From an uncultured Bacteroidales bacterium (GTDB taxonomy: Bacteria; Bacteroidota; Bacteroidia; Bacteroidales; FEN-979), in the NCBI GenBank assembly GCA_903959905.1, contig CAJBYO010000079.1:62001-126000 (forward strand): DNA of 64,000 bases. Direction: 5' to 3'. Made by a program: the position numbers and the translations under genes. Positions 55,513-64,000 of this stretch are shown one piece after another. Within the stretch, counting starts at the first letter, position 1. Every line of letters begins with the position of its first letter. The notes below the pieces were generated by a model, which worked only from the letters and a program-made list of their open reading frames with translations, was not told where the DNA came from and searched no databases.

Positions 55513-56132
55513 CGCTCAATCTTTACATATGAACCATTGTGTCCCGGTACTGCACCTTTTACCAAGATGAGATTTTTGTCGGGCATAATTTTTAACACCT
55601 GCAGGTTGATGACTTTTACCTTATCTCCACCCATGCGGCCTGCCATGCGAATTCCTTTCATAACACGTGATGGCCAGGAAGAAGCACCAACTGAACCGGG
55701 TGCCCTGAGCCTGTTGTGCTGTCCGTGGGTTGCTTCCCCGACACCGGCAAAATGGTGGCGTTTCACAACACCCTGAAAGCCTTTTCCCTTGGAGATACCG
55801 ACCACGTCAATAAACTCACCTTCGTTAAAGATATCAACCAGAAGAACATCACCAAACTGTTTCTGGTGACCCGGCTCAAAGCGGGTAAACTCAGCAACGA
55901 CCTTCTTAGGAGTTATGCCTGCCTTTGCAAAATGGCCAAGCTCTGCCTTTGTGGTATGCTTTTCTTTCTTTTCATCGAAAGCAAGCTGGATGGCTTCGTA
56001 TCCGTCTTTTTCCATTAACCGGACCTGTGTTACAACACAAGGGCCAGCTTCTATCACGGTGCAGGGGAGGTTCTTCCCGTTGGCATCGTAGATACTGGTC
56101 ATTCCGATTTTTTTTCCAATTAATCCAGACAT
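55503..56132 (-). CDS. rplC: 50S ribosomal protein L3
   Basis: 209 residues. [40 protein letters not shown] and [20 protein letters not shown] are diagnostic; it has a loop reaching the peptidyl transferase centre. Between rpsJ and rplD. Confidence 0.98.
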   Translation of the reverse strand: MSGLIGKKIGMTSIYDANGKNLPCTVIEAGPCVVTQVRLMEKDGYEAIQLAFDEKKEKHTTKAELGHFAKAGITPKKVVAEFTRFEPGHQKQFGDVLLVDIFNEGEFIDVVGISKGKGFQGVVKRHHFAGVGEATHGQHNRLRAPGSVGASSWPSRVMKGIRMAGRMGGDKVKVINLQVLKIMPDKNLILVKGAVPGHNGSYVKIERWK

Positions 56133-56174
56133 TTCGTACGTTTCTTGCGTTTTTACTTTACTTGCTAATTACGA

Positions 56175-56480
56175 TCAAACTTTGATTTCAACTTCAACTC
56201 CGCTAGGAAGTTCAAGTTTCATCAATGCATCAATGGTTTTCGACGTGGTACTGTAGATATCGAGCAACCGCTTGTAGGTGCACAGTTGAAACTGTTCCCG
56301 TGACTTTTTGTTCACGAAGGTTGAACGGAGTACCGTGAAGATCTTTTTATCCGTTGGCAAAGGAATGGGACCGCTGACAACAGCACCCGTAGCCTTTACG
56401 GTTTTTACGATCTTTTCGGCTGACTTGTCAACCAGGTTGTAATCGTAAGACTTCAGTTTAATTCTAATTCTCTGGCTCAT
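56175..56480 (-). CDS. rpsJ: 30S ribosomal protein S10
   Basis: 101 residues. [40 protein letters not shown] and RKSREQF-like [20 protein letters not shown]. First gene of the S10 block, 8 nt after fusA. It also binds NusB in antitermination in other bacteria. Confidence 0.98.
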   Translation of the reverse strand: MSQRIRIKLKSYDYNLVDKSAEKIVKTVKATGAVVSGPIPLPTDKKIFTVLRSTFVNKKSREQFQLCTYKRLLDIYSTTSKTIDALMKLELPSGVEVEIKV

Positions 56481-56488
56481 ATAAAAAA

Positions 56489-58594
56489 TTAATATGCGGG
56501 AACATATCCCCGGATTTTATATAATACTTCATCCTGAATCTCCTTCGGAGTAATATCATATTTTAAAAACTCCAGCATCTCAGTAGCTCTGCCGGATGAT
56601 AAACTGCGTAATGTCGTAACATAACCAAACATTTCTGACAATGGCACCCTGCCACGGATAACCTGGTTGCCAATCCTCGATTCAACCTCTTCAACCTGGC
56701 CACGGCGTTTGGTAATATCGCCAGTTACCTCGCCCATGTATTCACTTGGGGTGATAACTTCAAATTTCATGATTGGCTCCATGATGACCACCCTGGCTTT
56801 TCTGCTGGCTTCCTTAAAAGCAATGCCGGCAGCCACCTGGAAGGAGAGTGCATCAGAGTCAACACTGTGGTAAGAGCCGTCAATAAGGCGGACCTTCACA
56901 CTTTCCATCGGGAAACCGACAATTGGGCCATTCGTCATGGCGGCTTTTAAGCCCTTCTCAATAGCGGGGATAAATTCACGGGGAATGTTACCGCCTTTAA
57001 TATCATTGATAAACTGCAAACCTTTAAAACCTGCATCAGCCGGACCCACTTCAATCACGAGGTCGGCAAAACGGCCTTTGCCGCCGGTTTGCTTTTTATA
57101 AACTTCATGATGCATTACAGTGTTAATAATAGCTTCTTTATAAGCCACCTGGGGATTTCCGCGGTTAACATCAATGTTGAATTCGCGACGCATACGGTCG
57201 GCGATGATATCAAGGTGAAGTTCTCCCATTCCGCTGATAAGAGTCTGACCTGTTTCGTCATCCACCCTGACCTGGAATGTAGGATCTTCTTCTGCAAGCT
57301 TATGTAAGGCAACGGCCAGCTTCTCAACATCGTCCTGTGTTTTGGGTTCAACGGCCATGTTGATAACAGGCTCAGGGAAAACCATCGTTTCAAGGACAAG
57401 CGGATGTTTAACATCGCAAAGAGTATCGCCGGTGCGGATGTCTTTAAATCCGACAGCAGCAGCGATCTCACCGGCTTCAATATGTTTGAGCGGATTCTGC
57501 TTGTTCGCATGCATCTGCATGATCCGGAGCAACCGTTCTTTTTTATCGGTACGGGTATTCAGCACCTGTTCACCTGCCTCCAGTTTCCCTGAGTAGACGC
57601 GGAAAAATGCAATACGTCCGACAAACGGATCTGTTGCAATTTTGAAGGCGTAAGCAGTAAACGGTTCAGCGGGATCAGGATGACGTGCTTCTTCTTTTTC
57701 AGTAACCGGGTTCATGCCGATAACAGCAGGCATGTCATAGGGTGAAGGAAGGAATTTAACAACTGAATCAATCAGTAACTGAACACCTTTATTTTTAAAC
57801 GAAGCGCCACAGATAACAGGGGTTATTTTCCCTGAAATCGTGGCTTTGCGCAATTCTGCAATAATGTCTTCCTCTGTTATTGAATTGGCATCTTCCATGA
57901 ACTTGTGAAGCAGTTCTTCACTCTCTTCGGCGACACCTTCAACCAGCTTCATCCTGGCTTCATGAACGAGTTCTTTCATCTCACCCGGCATCGGAATCTC
58001 GAAATATTCCCGTCCGAAGGATGCGTCATCCCATCCGTAAGCCTTATTCGTAATAAGGTCAACCACACCGGCAAAATCTTCTTCAGCACCGATAGGTAAC
58101 TGGATGATCACCGGGTTGGCTCCCAGTTTCTCGCGGATCTGATCAACAACATGTGAAAAATCAGCACCGGTGCGATCCATTTTATTGATATAACAGATGC
58201 GTGGTACGTGGTATTTGTTTGCCTGTCTCCAGACAGTCTCTGACTGAGGCTCTACACCACCAACAGCACAGAAAATAGCAACTGCCCCGTCGAGTACACG
58301 AAGAGACCTTTCAACCTCAACGGTAAAATCAACGTGGCCGGGTGTATCAATAAGGTTGATACGGTAATTTTCATCCCTGAAGTTCCAGTAAACAGTGGTG
58401 GCGGCTGAGGTGATGGTAATGCCCCTCTCCTGTTCCTGAATCATCCAGTCCATGGTTGCCGTGCCGTCGTGCACTTCACCAAGTTTGTAACTGCTGCCGG
58501 TATAATACAAGATCCGCTCAGTCGTCGTGGTTTTACCCGCGTCGATGTGCGCCATGATGCCAATGTTTCTTGTATTTTCTAATTTACCGGTCAT
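56489..58594 (-). CDS. fusA: Elongation factor G
   Basis: 701 residues. GTPase that moves tRNA-mRNA. G1 [19 protein letters not shown], switch [15 protein letters not shown]3 [17 protein letters not shown]4 [10 protein letters not shown], later domain II/III/V text such as [18 protein letters not shown] and [19 protein letters not shown]. It follows rpsG. No tuf gene is present in this cluster. Confidence 0.98.
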   Translation of the reverse strand: MTGKLENTRNIGIMAHIDAGKTTTTERILYYTGSSYKLGEVHDGTATMDWMIQEQERGITITSAATTVYWNFRDENYRINLIDTPGHVDFTVEVERSLRVLDGAVAIFCAVGGVEPQSETVWRQANKYHVPRICYINKMDRTGADFSHVVDQIREKLGANPVIIQLPIGAEEDFAGVVDLITNKAYGWDDASFGREYFEIPMPGEMKELVHEARMKLVEGVAEESEELLHKFMEDANSITEEDIIAELRKATISGKITPVICGASFKNKGVQLLIDSVVKFLPSPYDMPAVIGMNPVTEKEEARHPDPAEPFTAYAFKIATDPFVGRIAFFRVYSGKLEAGEQVLNTRTDKKERLLRIMQMHANKQNPLKHIEAGEIAAAVGFKDIRTGDTLCDVKHPLVLETMVFPEPVINMAVEPKTQDDVEKLAVALHKLAEEDPTFQVRVDDETGQTLISGMGELHLDIIADRMRREFNIDVNRGNPQVAYKEAIINTVMHHEVYKKQTGGKGRFADLVIEVGPADAGFKGLQFINDIKGGNIPREFIPAIEKGLKAAMTNGPIVGFPMESVKVRLIDGSYHSVDSDALSFQVAAGIAFKEASRKARVVIMEPIMKFEVITPSEYMGEVTGDITKRRGQVEEVESRIGNQVIRGRVPLSEMFGYVTTLRSLSSGRATEMLEFLKYDITPKEIQDEVLYKIRGYVPAY

Positions 58595-58608
58595 TGTTTT
58601 TTATAGGT

Positions 58609-58650
58609 GCGCAGCAAGCTGCGCTGGTGAGACGCACATCTGTGCGTCTT
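58609..58650 (-). repeat. Palindrome pair in the rpsG-fusA spacer
   Basis: GCGCAGC/GCTGCGC around AA (58609-58624), then a GAGACGCAC-family palindrome (58629-58650), followed by TTACAA. They occupy the 65-nt gap. Confidence 0.75.
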
Positions 58651-58659
58651 TACAATATA

Positions 58660-59127
58660 CTAGAAGCGGAAGTGAGAGAAAGCCTTGTTGGCTTCTGCCA
58701 TCCTGTGAGTATCTTCTTTACGTTTGTATGCAGCGCCTTCTTCTTTGTAGGCAGCCATTATTTCTGAGGCAAGTTTCTGACCGAAGCTTTTCTCATGGCG
58801 TCTGCGGGCATAATTCACGAGTGATTTCATGCCGATGGAACTCTTCCTGCCAGGCCTGATTTCAGAAGGAATCTGGAAAGTGGCACCGCCGATACGACGG
58901 CTCCTGACCTCAACGGATGGCGTAACATTTGCAAGCGCTTTTTTAAAGACTTCCAGACCATCTTCTTTTGTCTTTTCAGACACAGTGTCAATGGCTTCAT
59001 AAAAGACTTCGTAAGCAATGTTTTTCTTTCCAGCCATCATGACATTGTTCACAAATTTTGTGACAAGGGTGTCATTGAACCTTGGATCGGGAAGGATGGG
59101 CCTTTTTTTTGGTTTTGACTTTCTCAT
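58660..59127 (-). CDS. rpsG: 30S ribosomal protein S7
   Basis: 155 residues. [60 protein letters not shown] and AMGIK-like ([20 protein letters not shown]) are typical. It nucleates head assembly. The ATG at 59127 is preferred; a GTG at 59151 lies inside a palindromic element and adds an odd start. Confidence 0.97.
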   Translation of the reverse strand: MRKSKPKKRPILPDPRFNDTLVTKFVNNVMMAGKKNIAYEVFYEAIDTVSEKTKEDGLEVFKKALANVTPSVEVRSRRIGGATFQIPSEIRPGRKSSIGMKSLVNYARRRHEKSFGQKLASEIMAAYKEEGAAYKRKEDTHRMAEANKAFSHFRF

Positions 59128-59142
59128 GGTCTTCTTATTGTT

Positions 59143-59164
59143 GAGACGCACTTAGGTGCGACTT
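59143..59164 (-). repeat. Palindromic element before rpsG
   Basis: GAGACGCAC arm with a diverged right half. First of two copies in the rpsL-rpsG gap. Confidence 0.65.
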
Positions 59165-59186
59165 TACTTTCTTTTTTATACTGGCT

Positions 59187-59208
59187 GAGACGCACTGCGG
59201 TGCGTCTC
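59187..59208 (-). repeat. Palindromic element, near-perfect, after rpsL
   Basis: GAGACGCAC arm, TGCG centre and complement GTGCGTCTC. Second copy in the rpsL-rpsG gap. Confidence 0.8.
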
Positions 59209-59214
59209 TATGAC

Positions 59215-59598
59215 TTAGGATTTCTTTTCTTTCGGGCGTTTTGCTCCGTACTTGCTTCTGCGTTGCTTGCGACCCTCAACACCTGAGGTATCAAGTGCAC
59301 CACGTATAATATGGTAACGAACACCTGGGAGGTCTTTCACACGACCGCCACGAATCATCACGATGGAGTGTTCCTGAAGGTTATGGCCTTCACCCGGAAT
59401 GTAAGCATTTACTTCTTTCCCGTTGGTGAGGCGAACCCTGGCGACCTTGCGCATGGCCGAGTTTGGCTTTTTCGGGGTCGTGGTATAAACACGAACACAA
59501 ACGCCACGGCGTTGCGGACAGGAATCCAAAGCAGGAGACTTACTCTTATCTACTAATTTTTTTCTTCCTTTACGAACCAGTTGCGAAATCGTAGGCAT
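59215..59598 (-). CDS. rpsL: 30S ribosomal protein S12
   Basis: 127 residues. [40 protein letters not shown] and the loop [14 protein letters not shown] are diagnostic. Both lysines whose changes give streptomycin resistance elsewhere (in PKKPNSA and RVKDLPG) are present, so the wild-type sequence. First gene of the long run; two promoters lie upstream. Confidence 0.98.
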   Translation of the reverse strand: MPTISQLVRKGRKKLVDKSKSPALDSCPQRRGVCVRVYTTTPKKPNSAMRKVARVRLTNGKEVNAYIPGEGHNLQEHSIVMIRGGRVKDLPGVRYHIIRGALDTSGVEGRKQRRSKYGAKRPKEKKS

Positions 59599-59648
59599 AT
59601 CAATGGTTTTATAATACTTTTTATCAATTTTCCCTGAAAACGGGAGTG

Positions 59649-59678
59649 CAAAAGTACAAATAATAATTACACTACCAA
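59649..59678 (-). promoter_or_regulatory. rpsL proximal promoter (TTG-N19-TACTTTTG)
   Basis: Minus-strand -7 TACTTTTG (59649-59656) with TTG exactly 19 nt upstream (59676-59678). The start site would be near 59642, leaving a ~44-nt leader. Confidence 0.6.
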
Positions 59679-59718
59679 CATTTCAAGATAAATCTTTTAT
59701 GTCTGGGTGGGTTTACAC

Positions 59719-59737
59719 CCCGACTGAAAAAGTCGGG
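59719..59737 (-). other. Perfect hairpin CCCGACT/AGTCGGG in the rpsL leader
   Basis: Seven-base stem with a 5-nt loop between the two rpsL promoters. It is a candidate attenuator or autoregulatory structure in the long transcript. Confidence 0.5.
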
Positions 59738-59802
59738 ATTGATCCCTGAATATATGGGCCGGGAAAAATAAGGAAGGGTATGAGTTTCGCGAGACTTTCT
59801 AC

Positions 59803-59824
59803 CGCAATCATCGGTTTGATTGCG
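59803..59824 (-). other. Perfect hairpin CGCAATCA/TGATTGCG in the rpsL leader
   Basis: Eight-base stem, 6-nt loop, within the ~310-nt leader from the distal promoter. The 373-nt stretch 59599-59971 has no gene; it holds the two promoters and these hairpins. Confidence 0.5.
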
Positions 59825-59915
59825 ATTGAAACCTATAGTTGTCTCACTTTATCAGGTTTCCTTGCCGTTTCCGGCTTGCTATTCAATCAAAAACGTAACA
59901 TGGTTTTTGAGGGTG

Positions 59916-59945
59916 CAAAGGTACACCTTATTTTCAATCGTACAA
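59916..59945 (-). promoter_or_regulatory. rpsL distal promoter (TTG-N19-TACCTTTG)
   Basis: Minus-strand -7 TACCTTTG (59916-59923), TTG 19 nt upstream (59943-59945), the same spacing as the proximal promoter. It lies 27 nt from the methyltransferase stop. Confidence 0.6.
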
Positions 59946-59971
59946 GAAAATCGTGAAAAAAAGTTAAAAAA

Positions 59972-60709
59972 TTATTTGTTCCTGATAATCACAGCAGTTC
60001 CGTTGATATCAGGGATGAGGGTCATCTGCTCAGGGATGGTTTTGATAAAGTCATCAACCGCCTTCAGCACTCCGGGCCATTTGTAATTATAATCATGGAT
60101 CATGATCACTCCGCCAGGCGATAACAGCGGATAAAAACACTCCAGGCCGGCCTTTGTCGGGTTATAAAGGTCCGCATCCATATTGACCAGTGCAATCGGG
60201 CCACCGGGATCTGTCATGGTTGCAGGGAAATAACCCTTATGCAATATAATATTATCGTTCCCGTTAATTTTTTTCAGGACAACGGCTACATCGGTGTCTG
60301 CAAAATTATCTGCAGTATAGGTTGCTGCTTCGCCGGTCTCTTCAACAAGATCTTTATCCGTAAAACCGGTAAATGTATCAAACAGGTGAAAAGGTCTGGA
60401 AGGATCAAGGTGGTGCAGGATGCGGGCACTCTCCCCTTTATATACCCCCAGTTCAACGAAAACACCCGGCACCTGTTCTCTTTTAAGCCTTTCAACCTGG
60501 ATCCACCAGTTGTAAAAACGGACCTTGTCGGAATAATTCCTTTTTAACCCTTTCAGCAAAGGGGTGATCTGCCCGTTATGAACCGCATGCGTCCATTCAA
60601 CCGGTTTCGTGTCTCTGCTGAAATATTCAATCCAGATATACCTTATAAATAAGATAACGAGGATCAGTATCAAAGTATAATTGGCAATCTGGAAAAGTGA
60701 AAGGTTCAT
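59972..60709 (-). CDS. TylF/MycF-type SAM-dependent methyltransferase with N-terminal helix
   Basis: 245 residues. A hydrophobic N-terminal segment (~5-24) suggests membrane attachment. The methyltransferase domain has PGVFVELGVYKGESARIL, FHLFDTFTGFTDKD, ALVNMDADLYNPTKAGLE and VIMIHDYNYKWPGV, as in TylF-like O-methyltransferases, where Asp residues bind a metal. Sugar O-methylation is known for the family; the substrate here is not. The minus-strand -7 TAATTTTG lies at 60740. Confidence 0.8.
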   Translation of the reverse strand: MNLSLFQIANYTLILILVILFIRYIWIEYFSRDTKPVEWTHAVHNGQITPLLKGLKRNYSDKVRFYNWWIQVERLKREQVPGVFVELGVYKGESARILHHLDPSRPFHLFDTFTGFTDKDLVEETGEAATYTADNFADTDVAVVLKKINGNDNIILHKGYFPATMTDPGGPIALVNMDADLYNPTKAGLECFYPLLSPGGVIMIHDYNYKWPGVLKAVDDFIKTIPEQMTLIPDINGTAVIIRNK

Positions 60710-60739
60710 GTTGAAGATTCAGCAGGAGTGTAGAAAAAG

Positions 60740-60747
60740 CAAAATTA
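60740..60747 (-). promoter_or_regulatory. -7 box (TAATTTTG on minus) for the methyltransferase
   Basis: TAnnTTTG match 31 nt before the ATG; a TTG lies about 21 nt upstream of it. Confidence 0.45.
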
Positions 60748-60779
60748 TTAAATTTCTCCGATCTTATTCAATGGTTCTC

Positions 60780-60874
60780 CGGTGAACCTGCGGTGAATGT
60801 CCGGTGAACCTGCGGTGAATGTCCGGTGAACCTGCGGTGAAGCCTCGGTGAATGCCCGGTGAATGCCCGGTGAA
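60780..60874 (+). repeat. 11-bp tandem array, unit CGGTGAAnnTG/CGGTGAATGTC (8.6 copies)
   Basis: Strict 11-bp period with alternating CGGTGAACCTG and CGGTGAATGTC, ending CGGTGAATGCC. It sits between two divergent genes (gap 60710-61009; nothing else there besides promoters). The 74-codon frame it opens on the minus strand is not a real gene. Confidence 0.9.
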
Positions 60875-60985
60875 AACAGACAATATGAATATTGAATATT
60901 GATCAACGAATTTTGAAGTTTGAAGTCTGTGCTGCCAAACATCAGGACCAGTTGTAAAAACACTTCAGGCAAAACAATTTTCAGC

Positions 60986-60993
60986 TAAATTTG
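60986..60993 (+). promoter_or_regulatory. -7 box (TAAATTTG) for uvrD
   Basis: TAnnTTTG match 17 nt before the ATG at 61010. Confidence 0.5.
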
Positions 60994-61009
60994 CATCTCA
61001 ATTTTACAC

Positions 61010-63331
61010 ATGTCGAACAACATCCTCAACGAACTTAACGACGCCCAGCGTGCTGCTGTCGTATCCACGGAAGGGCCGGTAATGGTGATCGCAGGTGCCG
61101 GCTCCGGGAAAACAAGAGCACTCACTTACCGGGTGGCATATCTTATAGAAAAAGGGGTTGACCCTTTTCATATCCTTGCACTCACCTTCACCAATAAAGC
61201 GGCCCGGGAAATGAAGGAGCGAATCATCCACCTCGTGGGTGATGAAGCAAAGAATGTGTGGATGGGGACATTCCACTCGGTTTTTGCCCGTGTGCTGCGT
61301 ATTGAAGGCCACCTGCTCGGGTATCCTTCGAATTATACCATATACGATACTGACGACGTAAAACGTGTCATTAAAAACCTGATTAAGGAAAACAACCTCG
61401 ACGACAAAGTATACCAGCCGGGATATATCCTGAACCGGATATCGTCGGCCAAAACAAGCCTGTTGTCGGCAGAAGAGTACAATCAAAGTCCCGAACTGAA
61501 GGAATATGATTCATCTTCAGGAAAGCCCCTCACCGGCCAGATTTACCTGCAGTACCAGGGCAGGCTTCGCAGGGCTTCCGCCATGGATTTTGATGACCTC
61601 CTTTTCAACATGAACATCCTGCTGCGTGACTTTCCAGACGTTTTGTACAAGTACCAGCAAAAATTTCACTACATCCTTGTAGATGAATACCAGGATACAA
61701 ACTTTGCCCAGTACCTGATCATCAAAAAGCTGGCTGCCAACAATGAAAACATCTGTGTTGTGGGTGATGACGCACAGAGTATCTATGCATTCCGTGGCGC
61801 CAATATCCAGAACATCCTGAATTTCAAAAGCGATTACCCCGATCACCAGGTTTTTAAACTGGAACAGAATTACAGGTCAACCAAAACCATTGTAAACGCT
61901 GCCAACAAGATTATTGAGCACAACAAAAATCAGATTTTCAAAGAGATCTGGACCGAAAACGAGGAAGGCCCCCGGATCCAGCTGATTAAAGCCTCTACCG
62001 ACAACGAAGAGGCCAACCTGGTAGCCCAGTCAATTTTTGAAAACAAGATGAACCACCAGTTGCAAAATACTGCATTTGCCATCCTCTACCGCACCAATGC
62101 ACAGTCGCGGGCACATGAAGAGGCATTGCGGCGAATGAACATTCCATGCAGGATCTACGGCGGATTGTCGTTTTACCAGAGGAAAGAGGTGAAGGACCTC
62201 CTGGCCTACTTCAGACTTACAATCAATAACAGGGATGAGGACGCTTTGCTCAGGGTGATCAATTTCCCGGCCCGCGGAATAGGCAAAACCACCCTGGAAA
62301 AGCTCATTGTCATGGCGGATGAGCACAAGAAGAGTATTTTTGAACTGATTGAAAACCCTGCAGAAAACAACGTGCGGCTCCCGGACGGAACCTCACAGAA
62401 AGTTTTTGGCTTTGTAACGATGATCAAAAGCTTCTCTGCACTCCTCCGTGCCAAAAACGCCTATGAACTGGCTAAACACATCGCAGGATCTTCGGGGTTA
62501 ATGAAAGAACTTTATGACGATAAGACCCCTGAAGGCGTAAGCCGGTTTGAGAACCTCGAGGAGTTGCTCAACGGCATCAAGGAGTTCTCAGAATCACCGC
62601 GTACCAACATTGAGACCGGGGAACTGGAACCAAACGTTGTGCGAACCCTTGATGAGTTCATGCAGGACATCGCCCTCATCACCGACGCTGACAAAGGGAA
62701 CCCCGACGACCTTGACCGTGTCACCCTGATGTCGATCCACGCCGCAAAAGGCCTTGAATTCCCTTATGTTTTTGTCGTCGGAATGGAAGAAAACCTCTTC
62801 CCGAGCATACAATCGCTCAATTCCCGTACCGACCTGGAAGAAGAGCGCCGGCTGTTTTATGTCGCAGTGACCCGGGCACAGCAAAAACTGACCCTCTCCT
62901 ACGCAGAGAACAGGTTTAAATGGGGAACCCCTATGATGTGCGAGCCGAGCCGTTTCCTGAGTGAAATTCCTGAGCAGTATATTGATTTCCCTAAAAAAGT
63001 CCAGGCCGCAAAAACTGCCTTTTCAAAGGATGTCAACTGGTCGGCCTCACTCCCGGGCGTTAACCTGCCACCTAAAAAACCAGTTGTTCCCAAAAATTTC
63101 CAGAAAGTGTCCGGGACAACAAATCCCGTAAGCCAGCCCACCCATGACGGACCGCCTTCGGAGATCGAAGATATCCAGACCGGCATGGAGGTGATCCACG
63201 AACGTTTTGGCAAAGGAAAAGTGGTGAACATGGAAGGCGCCGGACCCAATAAAAAAGCAACTGTGTTCTTTCCTGAAATCGGCCAGAAACAACTGCTGCT
63301 GCGGTTTGCCAAACTCAGAATCGTAATTTGA
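61010..63331 (+). CDS. uvrD: UvrD/PcrA-type DNA helicase
   Basis: 773 residues. SF1A helicase motifs in order: QRAAVVSTEGP (Q), GAGSGKTRALTYRVAY (I), LTFTNKAAREM, ILVDEYQDTNFAQ (II), CVVGDDAQSIYAFRGA (III), LEQNYRST (IV), LMSIHAAKGLEFPYVFVVG (V) and RRLFYVAVTRAQQKL (VI). A C-terminal Tudor-like domain (GMEVIHERFGKGKVVNM) contacts RNA polymerase in PcrA. It unwinds DNA in repair. The ATG start is clear. Confidence 0.97.
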   Translation: MSNNILNELNDAQRAAVVSTEGPVMVIAGAGSGKTRALTYRVAYLIEKGVDPFHILALTFTNKAAREMKERIIHLVGDEAKNVWMGTFHSVFARVLRIEGHLLGYPSNYTIYDTDDVKRVIKNLIKENNLDDKVYQPGYILNRISSAKTSLLSAEEYNQSPELKEYDSSSGKPLTGQIYLQYQGRLRRASAMDFDDLLFNMNILLRDFPDVLYKYQQKFHYILVDEYQDTNFAQYLIIKKLAANNENICVVGDDAQSIYAFRGANIQNILNFKSDYPDHQVFKLEQNYRSTKTIVNAANKIIEHNKNQIFKEIWTENEEGPRIQLIKASTDNEEANLVAQSIFENKMNHQLQNTAFAILYRTNAQSRAHEEALRRMNIPCRIYGGLSFYQRKEVKDLLAYFRLTINNRDEDALLRVINFPARGIGKTTLEKLIVMADEHKKSIFELIENPAENNVRLPDGTSQKVFGFVTMIKSFSALLRAKNAYELAKHIAGSSGLMKELYDDKTPEGVSRFENLEELLNGIKEFSESPRTNIETGELEPNVVRTLDEFMQDIALITDADKGNPDDLDRVTLMSIHAAKGLEFPYVFVVGMEENLFPSIQSLNSRTDLEEERRLFYVAVTRAQQKLTLSYAENRFKWGTPMMCEPSRFLSEIPEQYIDFPKKVQAAKTAFSKDVNWSASLPGVNLPPKKPVVPKNFQKVSGTTNPVSQPTHDGPPSEIEDIQTGMEVIHERFGKGKVVNMEGAGPNKKATVFFPEIGQKQLLLRFAKLRIVI

Positions 63332-63344
63332 TTTACGAATAGGG

Positions 63345-63444
63345 GAATTACGATTGCAGATTGAATTGTTCAATTTCCGATTTCCGATTAGCGCTGACCA
63401 ATCGTAAATCGTAATTCATTCAATTCAATCTGCAATCGTAATTC
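63345..63444 (+). repeat. 24-bp perfect inverted repeat with ATCGTAATT-type sequence
   Basis: Arms 63345-63368 and 63421-63444 are exact reverse complements, with a 52-nt loop also rich in AATCGTAAAT/CGTAATTC phrases. It lies just after the uvrD stop and may fold into a long hairpin. It could be a terminator or mobile-repeat relic. Confidence 0.75.
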
Positions 63445-63466
63445 GTCCAATCGTAAATTAATTGTC

Positions 63467-63474
63467 TATCTTTG
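63467..63474 (+). promoter_or_regulatory. -7 box (TATCTTTG) for the DUF4290 gene
   Basis: TAnnTTTG match 25 nt before the ATG at 63500. Confidence 0.55.
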
Positions 63475-63499
63475 CAAAAAATTACACGTGAACGAACAA

Positions 63500-64000
63500 A
63501 TGGAATACAACACCACCCGCGAGATGATGTTAATCCCGGAATATGGCCGGAACATCCAGCGGATGATACAGTACAGCTGCACAATAGAAGACCGCGAGAA
63601 ACGCAACAAGGCAGCAAAATTCATCATCAGTGTCATGGCTGAACTTCACCCGAGTGTGAAAGAATCGGGAGATTACAAGCATAAACTGTGGGATCACCTT
63701 TTCATCATTGCCGATTTCAAACTTGATGTGGATGCGCCTTACCCCCCGCCCCCTCCCCTTTCGCTCAGCACAAAGCCTGAACACCTGTCCTACCATGACA
63801 AGGAAATTGAGTTCAAACATTACGGGAAAAACATCGCCCTGATGATTGAGAAGGCCACAGAATATGAAGAAGGCAAGGAGAAAGATGCATTGATCAAGGC
63901 GATCGCCAATCATATGAAGAAATCTTACCTGAACTGGAACCGCGAATCGGTCAATGATGAACTGATTGAGAAACACCTGAGTGTATTGTCAAAGGACCAG
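63500..64000 (+). CDS. DUF4290 family protein (cut at right edge)
   Basis: The frame is open to the window edge; 167 residues are visible. MEYNTTREMMLIPEYGRNIQ, EDREKRNKAAKFIISVMAEL and DYKHKLWDHLFIIADFKLDV match the Bacteroidota DUF4290 family. Function is unknown. The start is the ATG at 63500 (a GTG at 63488 also possible), and the -7 box is 25 nt before. Confidence 0.8.
   Translation, partial: MEYNTTREMMLIPEYGRNIQRMIQYSCTIEDREKRNKAAKFIISVMAELHPSVKESGDYKHKLWDHLFIIADFKLDVDAPYPPPPPLSLSTKPEHLSYHDKEIEFKHYGKNIALMIEKATEYEEGKEKDALIKAIANHMKKSYLNWNRESVNDELIEKHLSVLSKDQ

Noticed and set aside
60748-60972. 74-residue minus-strand frame across the 11-bp array
   Set aside because: It is the translation of the tandem repeat (IHRRFT-type units); no promoter or conserved domain.

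Overview
This 64 kb window looks like chromosomal DNA of an anaerobic or facultative Bacteroidota, probably Bacteroidales-like. The evidence is a Bacteroidota-type promoter signature (TAnnTTTG) before many genes, a type IX secretion C-terminal domain, Bacteroidota-restricted families (DUF6427, DUF4290, DUF4369-like), ferredoxin-dependent 2-oxoacid oxidoreductases, and ribosomal gene order rpsL-rpsG-fusA-rpsJ...rplQ-eno. No tRNA, rRNA, CRISPR array, IS element or prophage was found. The assignment to this group is an inference from gene content.

Layout. 1-6.5 kb: the 3' end of a glycosyltransferase, purD, a DUF6427-like membrane protein, rnhB and a large membrane-anchored DUF3352/beta-propeller protein. 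6.4-10.3 kb (minus): a cell-wall operon of a MurL-like epimerase, a MurD-type ligase and a LysM glucosaminidase. This looks like the MurD2/MurL route, in which L-Glu is added first and epimerised on the nucleotide precursor. 10.4-19 kb (plus): yqgE, an Mpv17-like protein, a T9SS-type secreted protein, an aminotransferase, a four-subunit 2-oxoacid:ferredoxin oxidoreductase and a TIGR02757 protein. 19-22 kb: a multi-PAS/GAF histidine kinase split by a frameshift. 22-26 kb: a CDF-like transporter, a Pmp3-type peptide, a LETM1-like protein, and a peroxide-defence group (peroxiredoxin, glutathione peroxidase, rubredoxin, rubrerythrin). 26-34 kb: a fused E1 2-oxoacid dehydrogenase, mnmD, an ECF sigma/membrane/Spy-like module with a gene remnant, a nuclease, a Nudix protein, a lipoprotein and LpxH. 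34-39.5 kb: ferredoxin, a two-subunit 2-oxoglutarate:ferredoxin oxidoreductase, tilS and an MTA phosphorylase. 39.7-59.6 kb (minus): one long run of translation and transcription genes ending in enolase. 60-64 kb: a TylF-like methyltransferase, UvrD/PcrA and the start of a DUF4290 gene.

How the genes work together. Three thiamine-diphosphate 2-oxoacid systems (two ferredoxin-linked, one dehydrogenase E1) plus an aminotransferase and ferredoxins point to amino-acid and 2-oxoacid metabolism with ferredoxin as electron carrier. The peroxide-defence group fits an oxygen-sensitive lifestyle.

The most unusual features are repeats. Short, degenerate tandem arrays (units of 7, 8 and 11 bp) fill many intergenic gaps, and several abut or supply the stop codon of the preceding gene. 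A separate ~22-bp palindromic element is spread through the ribosomal operon spacers, and one copy lies in frame inside the MurL-like gene.
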